Shown: positions 23,159 to 30,879 of the stretch, piece after piece
Layout: the number at the start of each line of letters is the position of its first letter
Numbering within the stretch: the first letter of the stretch is position 1
Origin: Lysobacteraceae bacterium
GTDB taxonomy: Bacteria > Pseudomonadota > Gammaproteobacteria > Xanthomonadales > Xanthomonadaceae
DNA: 36,794 nucleotides
NCBI GenBank assembly: GCA_028868545.1
Contig: JAGWUF010000023.1
Location: 1 to 36,794, forward strand
Reading direction: 5' to 3'
Notes under the pieces: model-generated
Database searches by the model: none
Told to the model about the DNA's origin: nothing
Seen by the model: only the letters and a program-made list of their open reading frames with translations
Program-made: the position numbers and the translations under genes

Positions 23159-24256
23159 ATGACCGACACCGTTTTCAACTACACCAAGACCGACTATCAG
23201 AAACCCTTGCTGCTGCTGGGCCAGCGGCCTGGCCTGTTCGACACCGTGAACCGCCACTACCAGGCGATCTGGGCGCTGTACAAGGCACAAAAATCGCTGG
23301 ACTGGGACGAGAACGAATTCGACTACTCCTCCTGCAATGCCGATTTCAAATCCTGCTCGCGCAGCACCTACGACATGATGATCAAGACCCTGGCCTGGCA
23401 GTGGGAGGCCGATTCGGTGGCCTCGCGCGCGATCGCGCCGGTGCTGGCCCCGTTCATCACCTCCAGCGAGCTGTGGGCCTGCTGGCAGCGCATTTCCGAC
23501 AATGAAGTGGTGCATGCGGCCACCTATTCGGAAATCGTGCGCAATTCCTTCGATGACCCCTCTGTCATCCTGGAAGAAATCCTGCGCGTGCAGCAGGCGC
23601 ACGACCGCCTGCAGGAGGTGGCCAAGGCCTTCGCCGCCGGTTACGACGCCTCGCACCGCTATGCGCTGGGACAGTTGCCCAACGACCAGACCACCTACAA
23701 CGCGGTGTTCATGACCATCGTGGCGTTGTTCTGCATGGAGCGCATCCAGTTCCTCGCCAGCTTCGCGGTGACCTTCGCCATCTGCGACACGGGCCTGTTC
23801 CAGCCCATCGGCAAGGCCATCCAGAAGATCGCGCAGGATGAACTGGAAATCCACGCCGAGCTGGACCGCGCGGTGCTGCTCAACGAATTGCAGACCGCGC
23901 GCGGGCAGGCGGCATTCGCGCAATGCCATGCGCAGATCGAGGCGATGATCGAGGAAGTGATCGACAGCGAGCTGCGCTGGATCGACTACCTGTTTTCCGA
24001 GGGTCGCGAGCTGGTGGGCGTGACTGCCGAACGGCTGTCCGCGTGGACCTTGTACTGCGCCAAGGACGTGTACCAGACGCTGGGCCTGGCCACTGAAAAA
24101 TACGCGCTGCCGCAGGCCAACCCGCTGCGGTTCATGGAGAAGTGGCTGAACATCAGCAAGACCCAGGCCTCACCGCAGGAACAGGACATCGCCGCCTACA
24201 AGGTCGGGGTGATGCGCCGCGACGATGCCGACGTGACGTTCGACGCCGACTTCTGA
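23159..24256 (+). CDS. nrdB: Class Ia ribonucleoside-diphosphate reductase, beta subunit
   Basis: The 365-residue radical-generating subunit is a ferritin-like helical bundle. Asp85, Glu116 and His119 match the first iron site of E. coli R2 (Asp84, Glu115, His118), and Tyr123 corresponds to the radical Tyr122 (NEVVHAATY), so this is a tyrosyl-radical enzyme. The second site reads DELEIH at 227-232, one residue longer than the E. coli DEALH, and an Asp seems to replace the Glu204 ligand (AICDTG). It begins 38 bp after nrdA. The start at 23159 leaves a full N-terminus. The glutaredoxin gene follows 29 bp later. Confidence 0.95.
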   Translation: MTDTVFNYTKTDYQKPLLLLGQRPGLFDTVNRHYQAIWALYKAQKSLDWDENEFDYSSCNADFKSCSRSTYDMMIKTLAWQWEADSVASRAIAPVLAPFITSSELWACWQRISDNEVVHAATYSEIVRNSFDDPSVILEEILRVQQAHDRLQEVAKAFAAGYDASHRYALGQLPNDQTTYNAVFMTIVALFCMERIQFLASFAVTFAICDTGLFQPIGKAIQKIAQDELEIHAELDRAVLLNELQTARGQAAFAQCHAQIEAMIEEVIDSELRWIDYLFSEGRELVGVTAERLSAWTLYCAKDVYQTLGLATEKYALPQANPLRFMEKWLNISKTQASPQEQDIAAYKVGVMRRDDADVTFDADF

Positions 24257-24285
24257 TCCGCCACTTCAACGACGAGGAGCACACG

Positions 24286-24531
24286 ATGCACGTGATCATC
24301 TACGGCAAGGACGGCTGCGCGGAATGCGACAAGAGCAAGCTGCTGTGCCAGATGCAATCGCTGGCCTTCACCTGCCACACGGTGGGCCGGGACATCAGCG
24401 TGGACGAACTGCATGCGAAGGTCGGCACGCCGGTGCGCAGCCTGCCGCAGATCTTCATCCAGCGCGAAGGCAGCATTGCCTATGTGGGCGATTACGCCGC
24501 GCTGCGGCGACAGTTGCTGGCGTGCAACTGA
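24286..24531 (+). CDS. Glutaredoxin-like protein (NrdH/NrdC type)
   Basis: The 81-residue thioredoxin-fold protein has an N-terminal redox motif Cys11-Ala-Glu-Cys14 after strand MHVIIYGKDG, a TPVRSLPQIFI cis-Pro loop and a short C-terminal helix. The size and fold suit a glutaredoxin or NrdH-like electron donor to NrdA. It follows nrdB by 29 bp with a GAGGAGC ribosome-binding site and is almost certainly cotranscribed, so its job is likely re-reduction of the NrdA C-terminal CEAC pair. CAEC is not the standard glutaredoxin CPYC, so I cannot say whether glutathione or thioredoxin reductase recycles it. Confidence 0.88.
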   Translation: MHVIIYGKDGCAECDKSKLLCQMQSLAFTCHTVGRDISVDELHAKVGTPVRSLPQIFIQREGSIAYVGDYAALRRQLLACN

Positions 24532-24581
24532 AGGCGCGCGTGCGGACGCGAATCACTCCCCCGGGGTGGCGCGTGGCCGCC

Positions 24582-24587
24582 TACAAT
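24582..24587 (+). promoter_or_regulatory. Possible -10 element upstream of the VIT-family gene
   Basis: TACAAT lies 43 bp before the start codon at 24630. No convincing -35 hexamer is found at the right distance, so this is a weak call. Confidence 0.35.
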
Positions 24588-24629
24588 GTTCACTGACGGC
24601 CGCGGCAGCGGGCAAGAACGGACAGGGCG

Positions 24630-25340
24630 ATGCAACAGGAACACCACCACCACCATCACGAACCCCATCGCAGCCAGCACAGCGGCTGGTTGCGCGCGAC
24701 GGTGCTGGGGGCCAATGACGGGCTGATTTCCACCAGCAGCCTGGTGCTGGGCATGGCCACCGCCCAGGCCCAGCCATCCACCATCCTGCTCACCGGCGTG
24801 GCCGGGCTGGCGGCGGGTGCGTTGTCGATGGCGGCCGGCGAATACGTCTCGGTCAGCTCGCAAGCCGATGCCGAGCACGCGGATATCCGCATCGAACGTG
24901 CGGCGCTGGATCTGCACCCGGAAGCGGAGTTGCACGAGCTCACCCAGATCTACATCCAGCGCGGGCTGGAGCCGGCGTTGGCGCGGCAGGTGGCCGAGCA
25001 GCTCACCGCGCACGACGACCTGGCCGCGCATCTGCGCGACGAAGTGGGCATCCACGACATGCAGCGCGCGCGCCCGGTGCAGGCGGCGCTGGCGTCGGCG
25101 GCCTCGTTCACCGTGGGCGCGCTGCCGCCGGTGCTGCTGGCCTGGCTGTGGCGCAGCGGCGGCCTGGCCATGGCGGTCGTGGCCAGCACCACGGTGCTGC
25201 TGGCGGTGCTGGGCTACGTGGCCGAACGCGTGGCGGGCGGCGGTGGCCTCAAGGGCGCATGGCGGGTGTTGCTGTGGGGCAGCCTGGCGCAGGCGGCCAC
25301 CGCCGTGATCGGCTGGGCGTTCGGGGTGTCGGTCGGTTGA
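24630..25340 (+). CDS. VIT1/CCC1 family iron/manganese transporter
   Basis: The 236-residue membrane protein opens with a native MQQEHHHHHHEPHRSQH segment, then GWLRATVLGANDGLISTSSLVLGMA (first helix with the family GANDG/DGL signature), MAAGEYVSVSSQADAEHADI, a cytoplasmic helical region (about residues 80-145) and three C-terminal helices. VIT/CCC1 proteins move Fe(II) or Mn(II) out of the cytoplasm or into compartments. The His tract could bind metal on the cytoplasmic side. It follows the nrd operon by 98 bp on the same strand. Nearby iron-dependent NrdB makes iron or manganese handling plausible, but no regulatory link is visible. Confidence 0.9.
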   Translation: MQQEHHHHHHEPHRSQHSGWLRATVLGANDGLISTSSLVLGMATAQAQPSTILLTGVAGLAAGALSMAAGEYVSVSSQADAEHADIRIERAALDLHPEAELHELTQIYIQRGLEPALARQVAEQLTAHDDLAAHLRDEVGIHDMQRARPVQAALASAASFTVGALPPVLLAWLWRSGGLAMAVVASTTVLLAVLGYVAERVAGGGGLKGAWRVLLWGSLAQAATAVIGWAFGVSVG

Positions 25341-25370
25341 GGGGTCGCAGGTTTTGCGACGGTCGCTGGC

Positions 25371-25376
25371 TACACT
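25371..25376 (+). promoter_or_regulatory. -10-like TACACT giving a possible leaderless rmuC mRNA
   Basis: TACACT ends 6 bp before the rmuC ATG at 25383, so transcription would begin at or next to the start codon. No good -35 is seen at 16-18 bp, so the element may be fortuitous. Confidence 0.3.
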
Positions 25377-25382
25377 AGGCGA

Positions 25383-26753
25383 ATGACTATCGACACCCTG
25401 TTGTTGCTGCTGGTGCTGGTGGCCGTCATCGGCCTGCTGGTGCTGTTGCTGCTGCGCCGCCCGGAAGAGCGCATCGCCGCCTTGTTGCGTGAAGAACAGC
25501 GCAGCGGGCGCGACGAGTTGCGCGCGCAACTGGACAGCTTCGCCCTGCAGCAGGGCCAGCGCGTGGACGGCTTCGGCCAGCAGTTGCAGGCGGTGGCGGC
25601 ACGCACCGACGCCCGCCTGGACGACCTCACCCAAAACACCGACAAGCGGCTGGACGAACTGCGCGCGGCGCTGACCGAGGATGCGCGCAAGGCCCGGCTG
25701 GACGCGGCCGCCAGCCAACAGCGTCATACCGAGTCGCAGGGCCAGCAGCTGCACGAGATGGGCGTGCGCAACGAGCTGCGGCTGGGCGAGCTGCGCGCCA
25801 CCCTGGAGCAGCAACTGCAGGCACTGCAGGCCGACAACGCCGCCAAGCTCGAAGCGATGCGCGCCACCGTGGACGAAAAGCTGCACGCCACGCTGGAAAC
25901 CCGGCTGACCGAGAGTTTCGCCAACGTGCAGGCCATGCTGGCGCAAGTGCACCAGGGCCTGGGCGACATGAGCAAGCTGGCCACCGACGTCGGCGGCCTG
26001 CAGCGCCTGCTCACCAACGTGAAGTCACGCGGCATCTTCGGCGAGGTGCAATTGGCCGGCCTGCTGGAGCAGGTGTTCGCGCCCGAGCAATACGCGGCCA
26101 ACGTGGCCACCCAGCCGGGCAGCAGCGAACGGGTGGAATTCGCGGTGCGCTTTCCCGGCAGCAGCGGCGAGGGCGTGATCTGGCTGCCGATCGACGCCAA
26201 GTTCCCGCGCGAGGATTACGAGCGGCTATTGGATGCACAGGAGATCGGCGACGTGGACAGCGCCCGCGCGGCGGGGGATGCGCTGGAGCGTCGCCTGCGC
26301 GACGAGGCCAAGCGCATCCGCGGCAAATACGTGGCCCCCCCCCACACCACCGAGTTCGCGGTGCTGTTCCTGCCCACCGAAGGCCTGTACGCCGAAGCCC
26401 TGCGCCGGCCCGGCCTGTTCGAAGCACTGCAACGCGACCTGCGCATCACCCTGGCGGGCCCCACCACCTTGCTGGCCCTGCTGACCAGCCTGCAGATCGG
26501 GTTTCGCACCGTGGCCATCGAACGGCGCTCCGCCGAGGTCTGGCGCATCCTCGAAAAAGCCAAGAACGAATTCGGCAAGTTCGGCGACGTGCTGGACAAG
26601 GTCAAGGACAAGCTGGACCAGGCCAGCAAGCAGATCGAACAGACCGGCGTGCGCACCCGCGCGATCGAACGCAGCCTGCGCGAGGTGGAAACGTTGCCGG
26701 GCGAGGCTGCCGCCGCACTGGCGCCGCCGCAACCCCCGGCGGTTGAAGGGTAG
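25383..26753 (+). CDS. rmuC: DNA recombination protein RmuC
   Basis: The 456-residue protein has one N-terminal membrane helix (about residues 4-24), a long coiled coil rich in Gln, Arg and Glu (about 25-180), then the RmuC nuclease-like domain (about 205-420) with GLQRLLTNVKSRGIFGEVQLAGLLEQ, WLPIDAKFPREDYERL, TEFAVLFLPTEGLYAEAL and GPTTLLALLTSLQIGFRT. RmuC limits recombination between inverted repeats in E. coli; the domain is PD-(D/E)XK-like, with GEVQL and IDAKFP as likely catalytic strands. A run of nine C (26335-26343) encodes part of the VAPPHTTEF segment. It is convergent with mlaA, 51 bp away. Confidence 0.93.
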   Translation: MTIDTLLLLLVLVAVIGLLVLLLLRRPEERIAALLREEQRSGRDELRAQLDSFALQQGQRVDGFGQQLQAVAARTDARLDDLTQNTDKRLDELRAALTEDARKARLDAAASQQRHTESQGQQLHEMGVRNELRLGELRATLEQQLQALQADNAAKLEAMRATVDEKLHATLETRLTESFANVQAMLAQVHQGLGDMSKLATDVGGLQRLLTNVKSRGIFGEVQLAGLLEQVFAPEQYAANVATQPGSSERVEFAVRFPGSSGEGVIWLPIDAKFPREDYERLLDAQEIGDVDSARAAGDALERRLRDEAKRIRGKYVAPPHTTEFAVLFLPTEGLYAEALRRPGLFEALQRDLRITLAGPTTLLALLTSLQIGFRTVAIERRSAEVWRILEKAKNEFGKFGDVLDKVKDKLDQASKQIEQTGVRTRAIERSLREVETLPGEAAAALAPPQPPAVEG

Positions 26754-26804
26754 TCGGAAACAGGAATCCGGGCCGGAACCGGCACCACGGCGCCGGCACG
26801 AACG
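26754..26804. terminator. Convergent intergenic gap with short GC palindrome
   Basis: The 51 bp between the convergent rmuC and mlaA stops contain GCCGGAACCGGC (26772-26783) and further GCCGGC-rich segments that could form small hairpins. There is no T-run. A bidirectional terminator is possible but weakly supported. Confidence 0.3.
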
Positions 26805-27818
26805 CTACGGTTTCGGCGGTGCCGGCTTTGCTTCCGGAATGTCTTTCAGCAGATATGCCGGCAGCGATTCGTTGCCCTCGTCGCGGGCGCTGCGGTCGGC
26901 GTCCACCAGGTAGCGGCGGCGTGCCAACCAGGCGTCGCGGGTCAGCACGTATTCGTCGGGTGCGCTGGCACGCAGCGCATCCAGCGACAGCAGCTTGGAG
27001 CGCACATCCACCGTCCACAGAGCTTCCAGCGGCAGCCGGACGCGATCACGCTGGATATGGGTCATCGGCGACAGGCCGATGTCGCCGATCGCGCCCACGG
27101 CATCGCGGACGGTGCGCGGGCCGAGGAAGGGCAGTTCCAGATAGCGCGAGTTCTGCCAGCCCCAGCGTGCCAGCGTGCGACCGAAATCGGCGCCGTGGCG
27201 GTGCATCTTCAAGGCTTTGGTGGCGGGGTCGAAAATGCCGCCGATGCCGATGATGGAATTGACCACGAAACGCCCCAGCGTTTCCACCGCTTCAGCGGGC
27301 CGGCCCTGCAGCAGCAGATTGCCGAACGCCAGCGGCGCGGCAAGATTGTCGAACACGTTGCTGATGCCGGCGCGCAGCGGTGAAGGCAACACGTCCACGT
27401 AGGCCTGTGCCACCGGACGCATGAGGTGCTGGTCGATCACGCTGTTGAAGGCATGCACGCGGCGGTTCAACGGCTGCCACGGATCCAGTGCCGCTTCTTC
27501 GCTGTCACCTGGAGCCGCATTGCCGCCGTAGATGGCGTCGAAATCGTTGTCGACGACATCCTGCAGCGTCGTGCCGGTGGCCGGTGCGGCGCTCTCCACA
27601 CCGGTGGCGGGTGGCGCGGATACTGGCGCCGGTGGCACCGCCGCCGCATCCGGCACCGCCACGTCGGCCATGGGCGGGGCGGTGTCCGGCACTGCCGCAA
27701 TGGCGGCCGGCGTCACCACGGTGGTGGCGGGCGGCGTGCTGGGCGGTGCCGGTTGGCTGGCGCAACCGGCCAGCAGCAGCAACAGGCTGGCGGCAAGATG
27801 GGCAGGCAGGCGGTTCAT
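26805..27818 (-). CDS. mlaA: MlaA (VacJ) outer-membrane lipoprotein
   Basis: MlaA removes phospholipids from the outer leaflet of the outer membrane. The 337-residue protein starts MNRLPAHLAASLLLLLAGC with an LAGC lipobox; an in-frame ATG 24 bp upstream would spoil the signal, so 27818 is preferred. An unusually long Ala/Pro/Val-rich linker (about residues 20-85) precedes the family domain: DPWQPLNRRVHAFN near 110, RAGISNVFDNLAAP, RFVVNSIIGIGGIFDPA, DFGRTLARWG, LPFLGPRTVRDAVG. A C-terminal tail of about 80 residues follows. It is last in the mla operon, 47 bp after mlaC. In E. coli mlaA is unlinked from mlaFEDCB. Confidence 0.93.
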   Translation of the reverse strand: MNRLPAHLAASLLLLLAGCASQPAPPSTPPATTVVTPAAIAAVPDTAPPMADVAVPDAAAVPPAPVSAPPATGVESAAPATGTTLQDVVDNDFDAIYGGNAAPGDSEEAALDPWQPLNRRVHAFNSVIDQHLMRPVAQAYVDVLPSPLRAGISNVFDNLAAPLAFGNLLLQGRPAEAVETLGRFVVNSIIGIGGIFDPATKALKMHRHGADFGRTLARWGWQNSRYLELPFLGPRTVRDAVGAIGDIGLSPMTHIQRDRVRLPLEALWTVDVRSKLLSLDALRASAPDEYVLTRDAWLARRRYLVDADRSARDEGNESLPAYLLKDIPEAKPAPPKP

Positions 27819-27865
27819 GCGAATCCTTGCACTTTCAGGCAACGGGCGACGATCGGCAATCAGGC

Positions 27866-28510
27866 TCAGCGACTGACGCGATCGGCATTGGTTTTCAGGG
27901 CGCCGCTGCGCAGGTCGGCGGCCACCTGGGCAATGCTCTTCTGCTGCAACGGGCTGTCGAACTGGGTGCGGAAGGTTTGCACGTACGACACGCCTTCGAT
28001 CATCACGTCGAAGATTTTCCAGCCGCCGTTGTTGCGCACCAGGTAGTCGATCGGAATCGGTGCGCCGTTGTCGCGCAGCAACTCGGTGGAAACCTTGACG
28101 CCGCGCCCGCCGGGCAGCGGCGATTCGGCTTTCAGGCGCAGCCGCGGTTTGCCGTCGAAATCCAGCAGGGCGGCGCCGTAACGCTGCATCAGGTTGTCCA
28201 CCATGGCATCGGCGAACAATTTGATGTCGGCCTCACTGGCACCGCGGCCGTGCAGGCCCAGCACCATGCGCGCGGCGTACAGGCTGTCGAAATTGCCGCG
28301 CAGTTCGGCGTCGATGTAGTTGCGCAGGGCGTCCGGATTCTTGCGGAAGTCGGCACGCCGCTGCTGCAGGGTGGTCAGGATGCGGCTGCCGTTGGCCACC
28401 ACCTGCTGGCCGGGCGTGGCGGTGGCCTGCTGGGCTTGTGCGGTGGCCGGCGTGGCCAGCAGCACCGGCACCGCGACGAGCAGGGAAAGCGAAAGCAACA
28501 GGGTTTTCAT
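27866..28510 (-). CDS. mlaC: MlaC periplasmic phospholipid-binding protein
   Basis: MlaC shuttles phospholipid between the MlaA complex and the inner-membrane MlaFED complex. The 214-residue protein has a signal peptide ending near ATAQA and the MlaC/Ttg2D domain: RRADFRKNPDALRNYIDAELRGNFD, ARMVLGLHGRGASEADIKLFADAMVDNLMQRYG, then a beta sheet with IPIDYLVRNNGGWKIFDVMIEGVSYVQTFRTQF. Its ATG overlaps the mlaD stop by 4 bp. Confidence 0.94.
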   Translation of the reverse strand: MKTLLLSLSLLVAVPVLLATPATAQAQQATATPGQQVVANGSRILTTLQQRRADFRKNPDALRNYIDAELRGNFDSLYAARMVLGLHGRGASEADIKLFADAMVDNLMQRYGAALLDFDGKPRLRLKAESPLPGGRGVKVSTELLRDNGAPIPIDYLVRNNGGWKIFDVMIEGVSYVQTFRTQFDSPLQQKSIAQVAADLRSGALKTNADRVSR

Positions 28511-29004
28511 GGCGTGGATTCCGTGGGGGGGGCTTGCTTCGGGGCCGTGCTGCCGCTGCCGCCGAACATGTATTTGCCCGCCAGTTGCAGCAGGTCCACG
28601 GCGGGCTGGGTGTAGGCGATTTCCTCGCCGGGCTTGAGGGTGTCCGGGTCGCCGCCGGGTTGCAGGCCGACATAGCTTTCACCCAGCAGGCCGCTGGTGT
28701 AGATGCCGGCAGAGGTATCGGCGGGCAGCTTGTAGCGTGGGTCGATGGCCAGCGTCACGATGGCGTTGAAGCGCACCGGGTCGAGTTCGATCTTCGCCAC
28801 CTTGCCCACCGCCACGCCACCGATCCGCACCGGTGCCTGCAGGCGCAACTGGCCCAGCGCGGTGAAGCGCGCCTTCAGCGGATAACTGTCGCTGCCGCCG
28901 AACTGACGGTTGGTGGAGGCAAATGCCAGCACCAGCAGCGAAGCCAGCGCCAGCAGCAAGAATGCACCGACCGCGAATTCCAGCCTGGGGCCACGGATAG
29001 CCAT
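28507..29004 (-). CDS. mlaD: MlaD, MCE-domain subunit of the phospholipid ABC transporter
   Basis: The 165-residue protein has one N-terminal membrane helix (about residues 8-28) and a single MCE domain (about 40-125: YPLKARFTALGQLRLQAPVRIGGVAVGKV, YTSGLLGESYVGLQPGG), then a short tail. It should form the hexameric periplasmic ring on the MlaFE complex. The start at 29004 is chosen by the MAIRGPRLEFAVGAF helix; the longer open frame upstream overlaps mlaE in the wrong register. It lies 14 bp after mlaE and overlaps mlaC by 4 bp. Confidence 0.93.
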   Translation of the reverse strand: MAIRGPRLEFAVGAFLLLALASLLVLAFASTNRQFGGSDSYPLKARFTALGQLRLQAPVRIGGVAVGKVAKIELDPVRFNAIVTLAIDPRYKLPADTSAGIYTSGLLGESYVGLQPGGDPDTLKPGEEIAYTQPAVDLLQLAGKYMFGGSGSTAPKQAPPTESTP

Positions 29005-29018
29005 GAACGTCGTCCTTA

Positions 29019-29768
29019 TCAGTTGAACAGCAGTGCCGACAACACGAAATTGAGCATCAGCACCAGCAGCGAGGCATTGACCACCGCGCGGGTGGTGGCC
29101 ACCGAAGTACCCTCGATGGTGGGCTCGGCGTGGAAACCGGCGTGGCTGGCCACCAGCGCGGCGGTGCCGCCGAACACGGCCGATTTCAGCAGTGCCACCC
29201 CGAAGTCGTCGTAGACGTCCACGCTGTTCTGCAGCGCCGACCAGAACGTGCCGTTGTCGAGGCCGAGGATGCGCACCGCTTCGAACCAGCTGGCGGCGAT
29301 CGCCAGCGAGCAGAAGAAGCCGGTCAGCAGCGGCAGCGACAGCACCGCCGCCCAGAAGCGCGGCGCCACCGCCTTCGCCACCGGGTCGATGGCCATCAGC
29401 TCCAGCGCCTTGATCTGGTCGGTGGCGCGCATCAGCCCCAGTTCGGCGGCGATCGAGCTGCCGGCGCGACCGATGAACAGCAGCGCGGTCAGCACCGGGC
29501 CGAGTTCGCGGTAGAGCGAAAGCCCCAGCAGGGTGGACAGCGCATCGGTGGCACCGAACGTGGCCAGCGAGCGATAGCCCTGCAAGGTCAGCACCAGCCC
29601 GACGAATGCGCCGCCGACCACGATGATCGGCAGCGAACGCGCGCCGACCTTGTAGATCTCGCGGACGAGCTCGGCGAAAAAATCGGCATTGGGAGTGGAG
29701 GCGCGCAGCACCGACAGCGAGAACAAGCCGCCGCGGCCCAGTCCGCGCAAGGAGGCAACGAGTGACAT
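29019..29768 (-). CDS. mlaE: MlaE, permease of the phospholipid ABC transporter
   Basis: The 249-residue integral membrane protein of the MlaE family has the helices and motifs expected: an N-terminal amphipathic segment, LPIIVVGGAFVGLVLTLQGYRSLATFGA, LYRELGPVLTALLFIGRAGSSIAAELGLMRATDQIKALELMAIDP (the coupling region that meets MlaF), and three later helices. Length is close to the E. coli protein. Its ATG overlaps the mlaF stop by 1 bp (TGATG). Confidence 0.95.
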   Translation of the reverse strand: MSLVASLRGLGRGGLFSLSVLRASTPNADFFAELVREIYKVGARSLPIIVVGGAFVGLVLTLQGYRSLATFGATDALSTLLGLSLYRELGPVLTALLFIGRAGSSIAAELGLMRATDQIKALELMAIDPVAKAVAPRFWAAVLSLPLLTGFFCSLAIAASWFEAVRILGLDNGTFWSALQNSVDVYDDFGVALLKSAVFGGTAALVASHAGFHAEPTIEGTSVATTRAVVNASLLVLMLNFVLSALLFN

Positions 29769-30556
29769 CAGGCAGCATCCTTGCGCGGGGCGGCGTCGAA
29801 CGCGATCGGGCCGTCGGGATCACCGTTCAGGAATTGCCGGAGCAGGGGGTCGGTGCTGGCTGAAAGCGCCGCCGGGCTGCCTTCGAACATGATCGTGCCG
29901 TTGGCAATGACCACCGCCTGGTCGCAGACCGGCAGGGTTTCGCGGACGTGGTGGCTGATCACGACGCAGGTCAGGCCCAGCGTCTGATTGAGCTGGCGCA
30001 GCAGCCGCATGATCACGCCGGAGGCAATCGGATCCAGCCCGGTCAGGGGTTCGTCGCACAGCAGCAGTGGCGGATCGAGGGCAATGGCGCGCGCGAGGGC
30101 GGCGCGCCGGGCCATGCCGCCGGAAAGCTCGCGCGGGTAAAGATCGGCGGCCGCACCCAGGCCCACGGCGTCGAGCTTGGCCTGCACCCGCTGCTGCAAT
30201 TGGGCTTCGGGCAGCCTGGCATGCGCGCGCAACGGCAGCGCCACGTTTTCGGCCACGGTCAAATCGGTCAGCAGGCCATTGCCCTGCAACAGCACGCCCA
30301 GCGTCTTGCGCATCGCCAGCAACCCGCGCGCGCTGCGCGGCACGACCGTGCCAAACACCTCCACCTGCCCGGCCACCGGTGCCAGTTCGCCGGTGATGGC
30401 CGCAAGCAACGTGGATTTGCCGCTGCCGGAGGGGCCCAGCACTGCGGTCATGCTGCCCTGCGGGATCAGCAAATCCAGATCGTGCAGGATGACCCGCCCG
30501 CCCCGTACGAGACGGACGGACGACAAACGCACGGCAGGAACGGAGGGCTGGGACAT
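29768..30556 (-). CDS. mlaF: MlaF, ATPase of the phospholipid ABC transporter
   Basis: The 262-residue ABC ATPase powers the Mla system. Walker A is GPSGSGKST (about residues 41-49), the Q-loop is LLQGNGLL, the signature is LSGGMARRAALARA, Walker B is LLLCDEPLTGLD and the H-loop is VVISHH. The start at 30556 (MSQPSVPAV) is preferred to an in-frame ATG 57 bp upstream because the family begins here. It is the first gene of mlaF-E-D-C-A. An inverted repeat about 70 bp upstream (30626-30649) may be its operator. Confidence 0.94.
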   Translation of the reverse strand: MSQPSVPAVRLSSVRLVRGGRVILHDLDLLIPQGSMTAVLGPSGSGKSTLLAAITGELAPVAGQVEVFGTVVPRSARGLLAMRKTLGVLLQGNGLLTDLTVAENVALPLRAHARLPEAQLQQRVQAKLDAVGLGAAADLYPRELSGGMARRAALARAIALDPPLLLCDEPLTGLDPIASGVIMRLLRQLNQTLGLTCVVISHHVRETLPVCDQAVVIANGTIMFEGSPAALSASTDPLLRQFLNGDPDGPIAFDAAPRKDAA

Positions 30557-30625
30557 GCAGGGGGACGCGTGGGGGATGGATGACGCCGGTACAAGCGTTC
30601 GCCGGGGCAGCATGAGCGAGTGCGA

Positions 30626-30649
30626 CTGAACGAATGTTCAGTTCTGAAC
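30626..30649. promoter_or_regulatory. Overlapping inverted repeats, candidate operator of the mla operon
   Basis: CTGAACGAATGTTCAG (30626-30641) is a perfect 6-bp inverted repeat with a 4-bp centre. Its right arm pairs again with CTGAAC in GTTCAGTTCTGAAC (30636-30649). The first palindrome has the form of TetR-family operators and also fits GAAC-N4-GTTC, the Gram-positive-type LexA box. It lies between the possible -10 region and mlaF. The binding protein is unknown. Confidence 0.5.
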
Positions 30650-30761
30650 CGTACGGTGCAGTAATTATCCCGCAATTTGAAACACTTGTGCGCAGGAACT
30701 TCCGCAGTGGGCAGGATGCTGTGTCGCAGCGGCTGCGGCGGGACTCCGGCATCATGCCCAC

Positions 30762-30783
30762 ATACGCATACGCATACGCATAT
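30762..30783. repeat. Short ATACGC tandem repeat
   Basis: Three ATACGC units plus a partial ATAT lie in the noncoding region about 200 bp upstream of mlaF. Copy number could vary between strains. No function is apparent. Confidence 0.6.
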
Positions 30784-30863
30784 GTAGCCGCGCACTGCTC
30801 TGCACCGGCCTGATCCACGCGCGCACCGCGTTGCATGTTGCAGGGAGCGCAACCCTTTTCGGT

Positions 30864-30879
30864 CGCGGGCAAGCCCGCG
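30864..30879 (-). terminator. Hairpin after the DUF2058 gene
   Basis: CGCGGGC-AA-GCCCGCG, a perfect 7-bp stem, lies 2 bp after the stop codon. The minus-strand tail is A-rich (GACCGAAAAGGG), not T-rich. It resembles GCGGGCTTGCCCGC cores of REP-type sequences, so it may be a REP remnant acting as mRNA end. Confidence 0.4.

Noticed and set aside
29005-29823. An N-terminal extension of MlaD
   Set aside because: The frame is open but overlaps mlaE on the same strand in another register, and the MlaD membrane helix starts cleanly at 29004.
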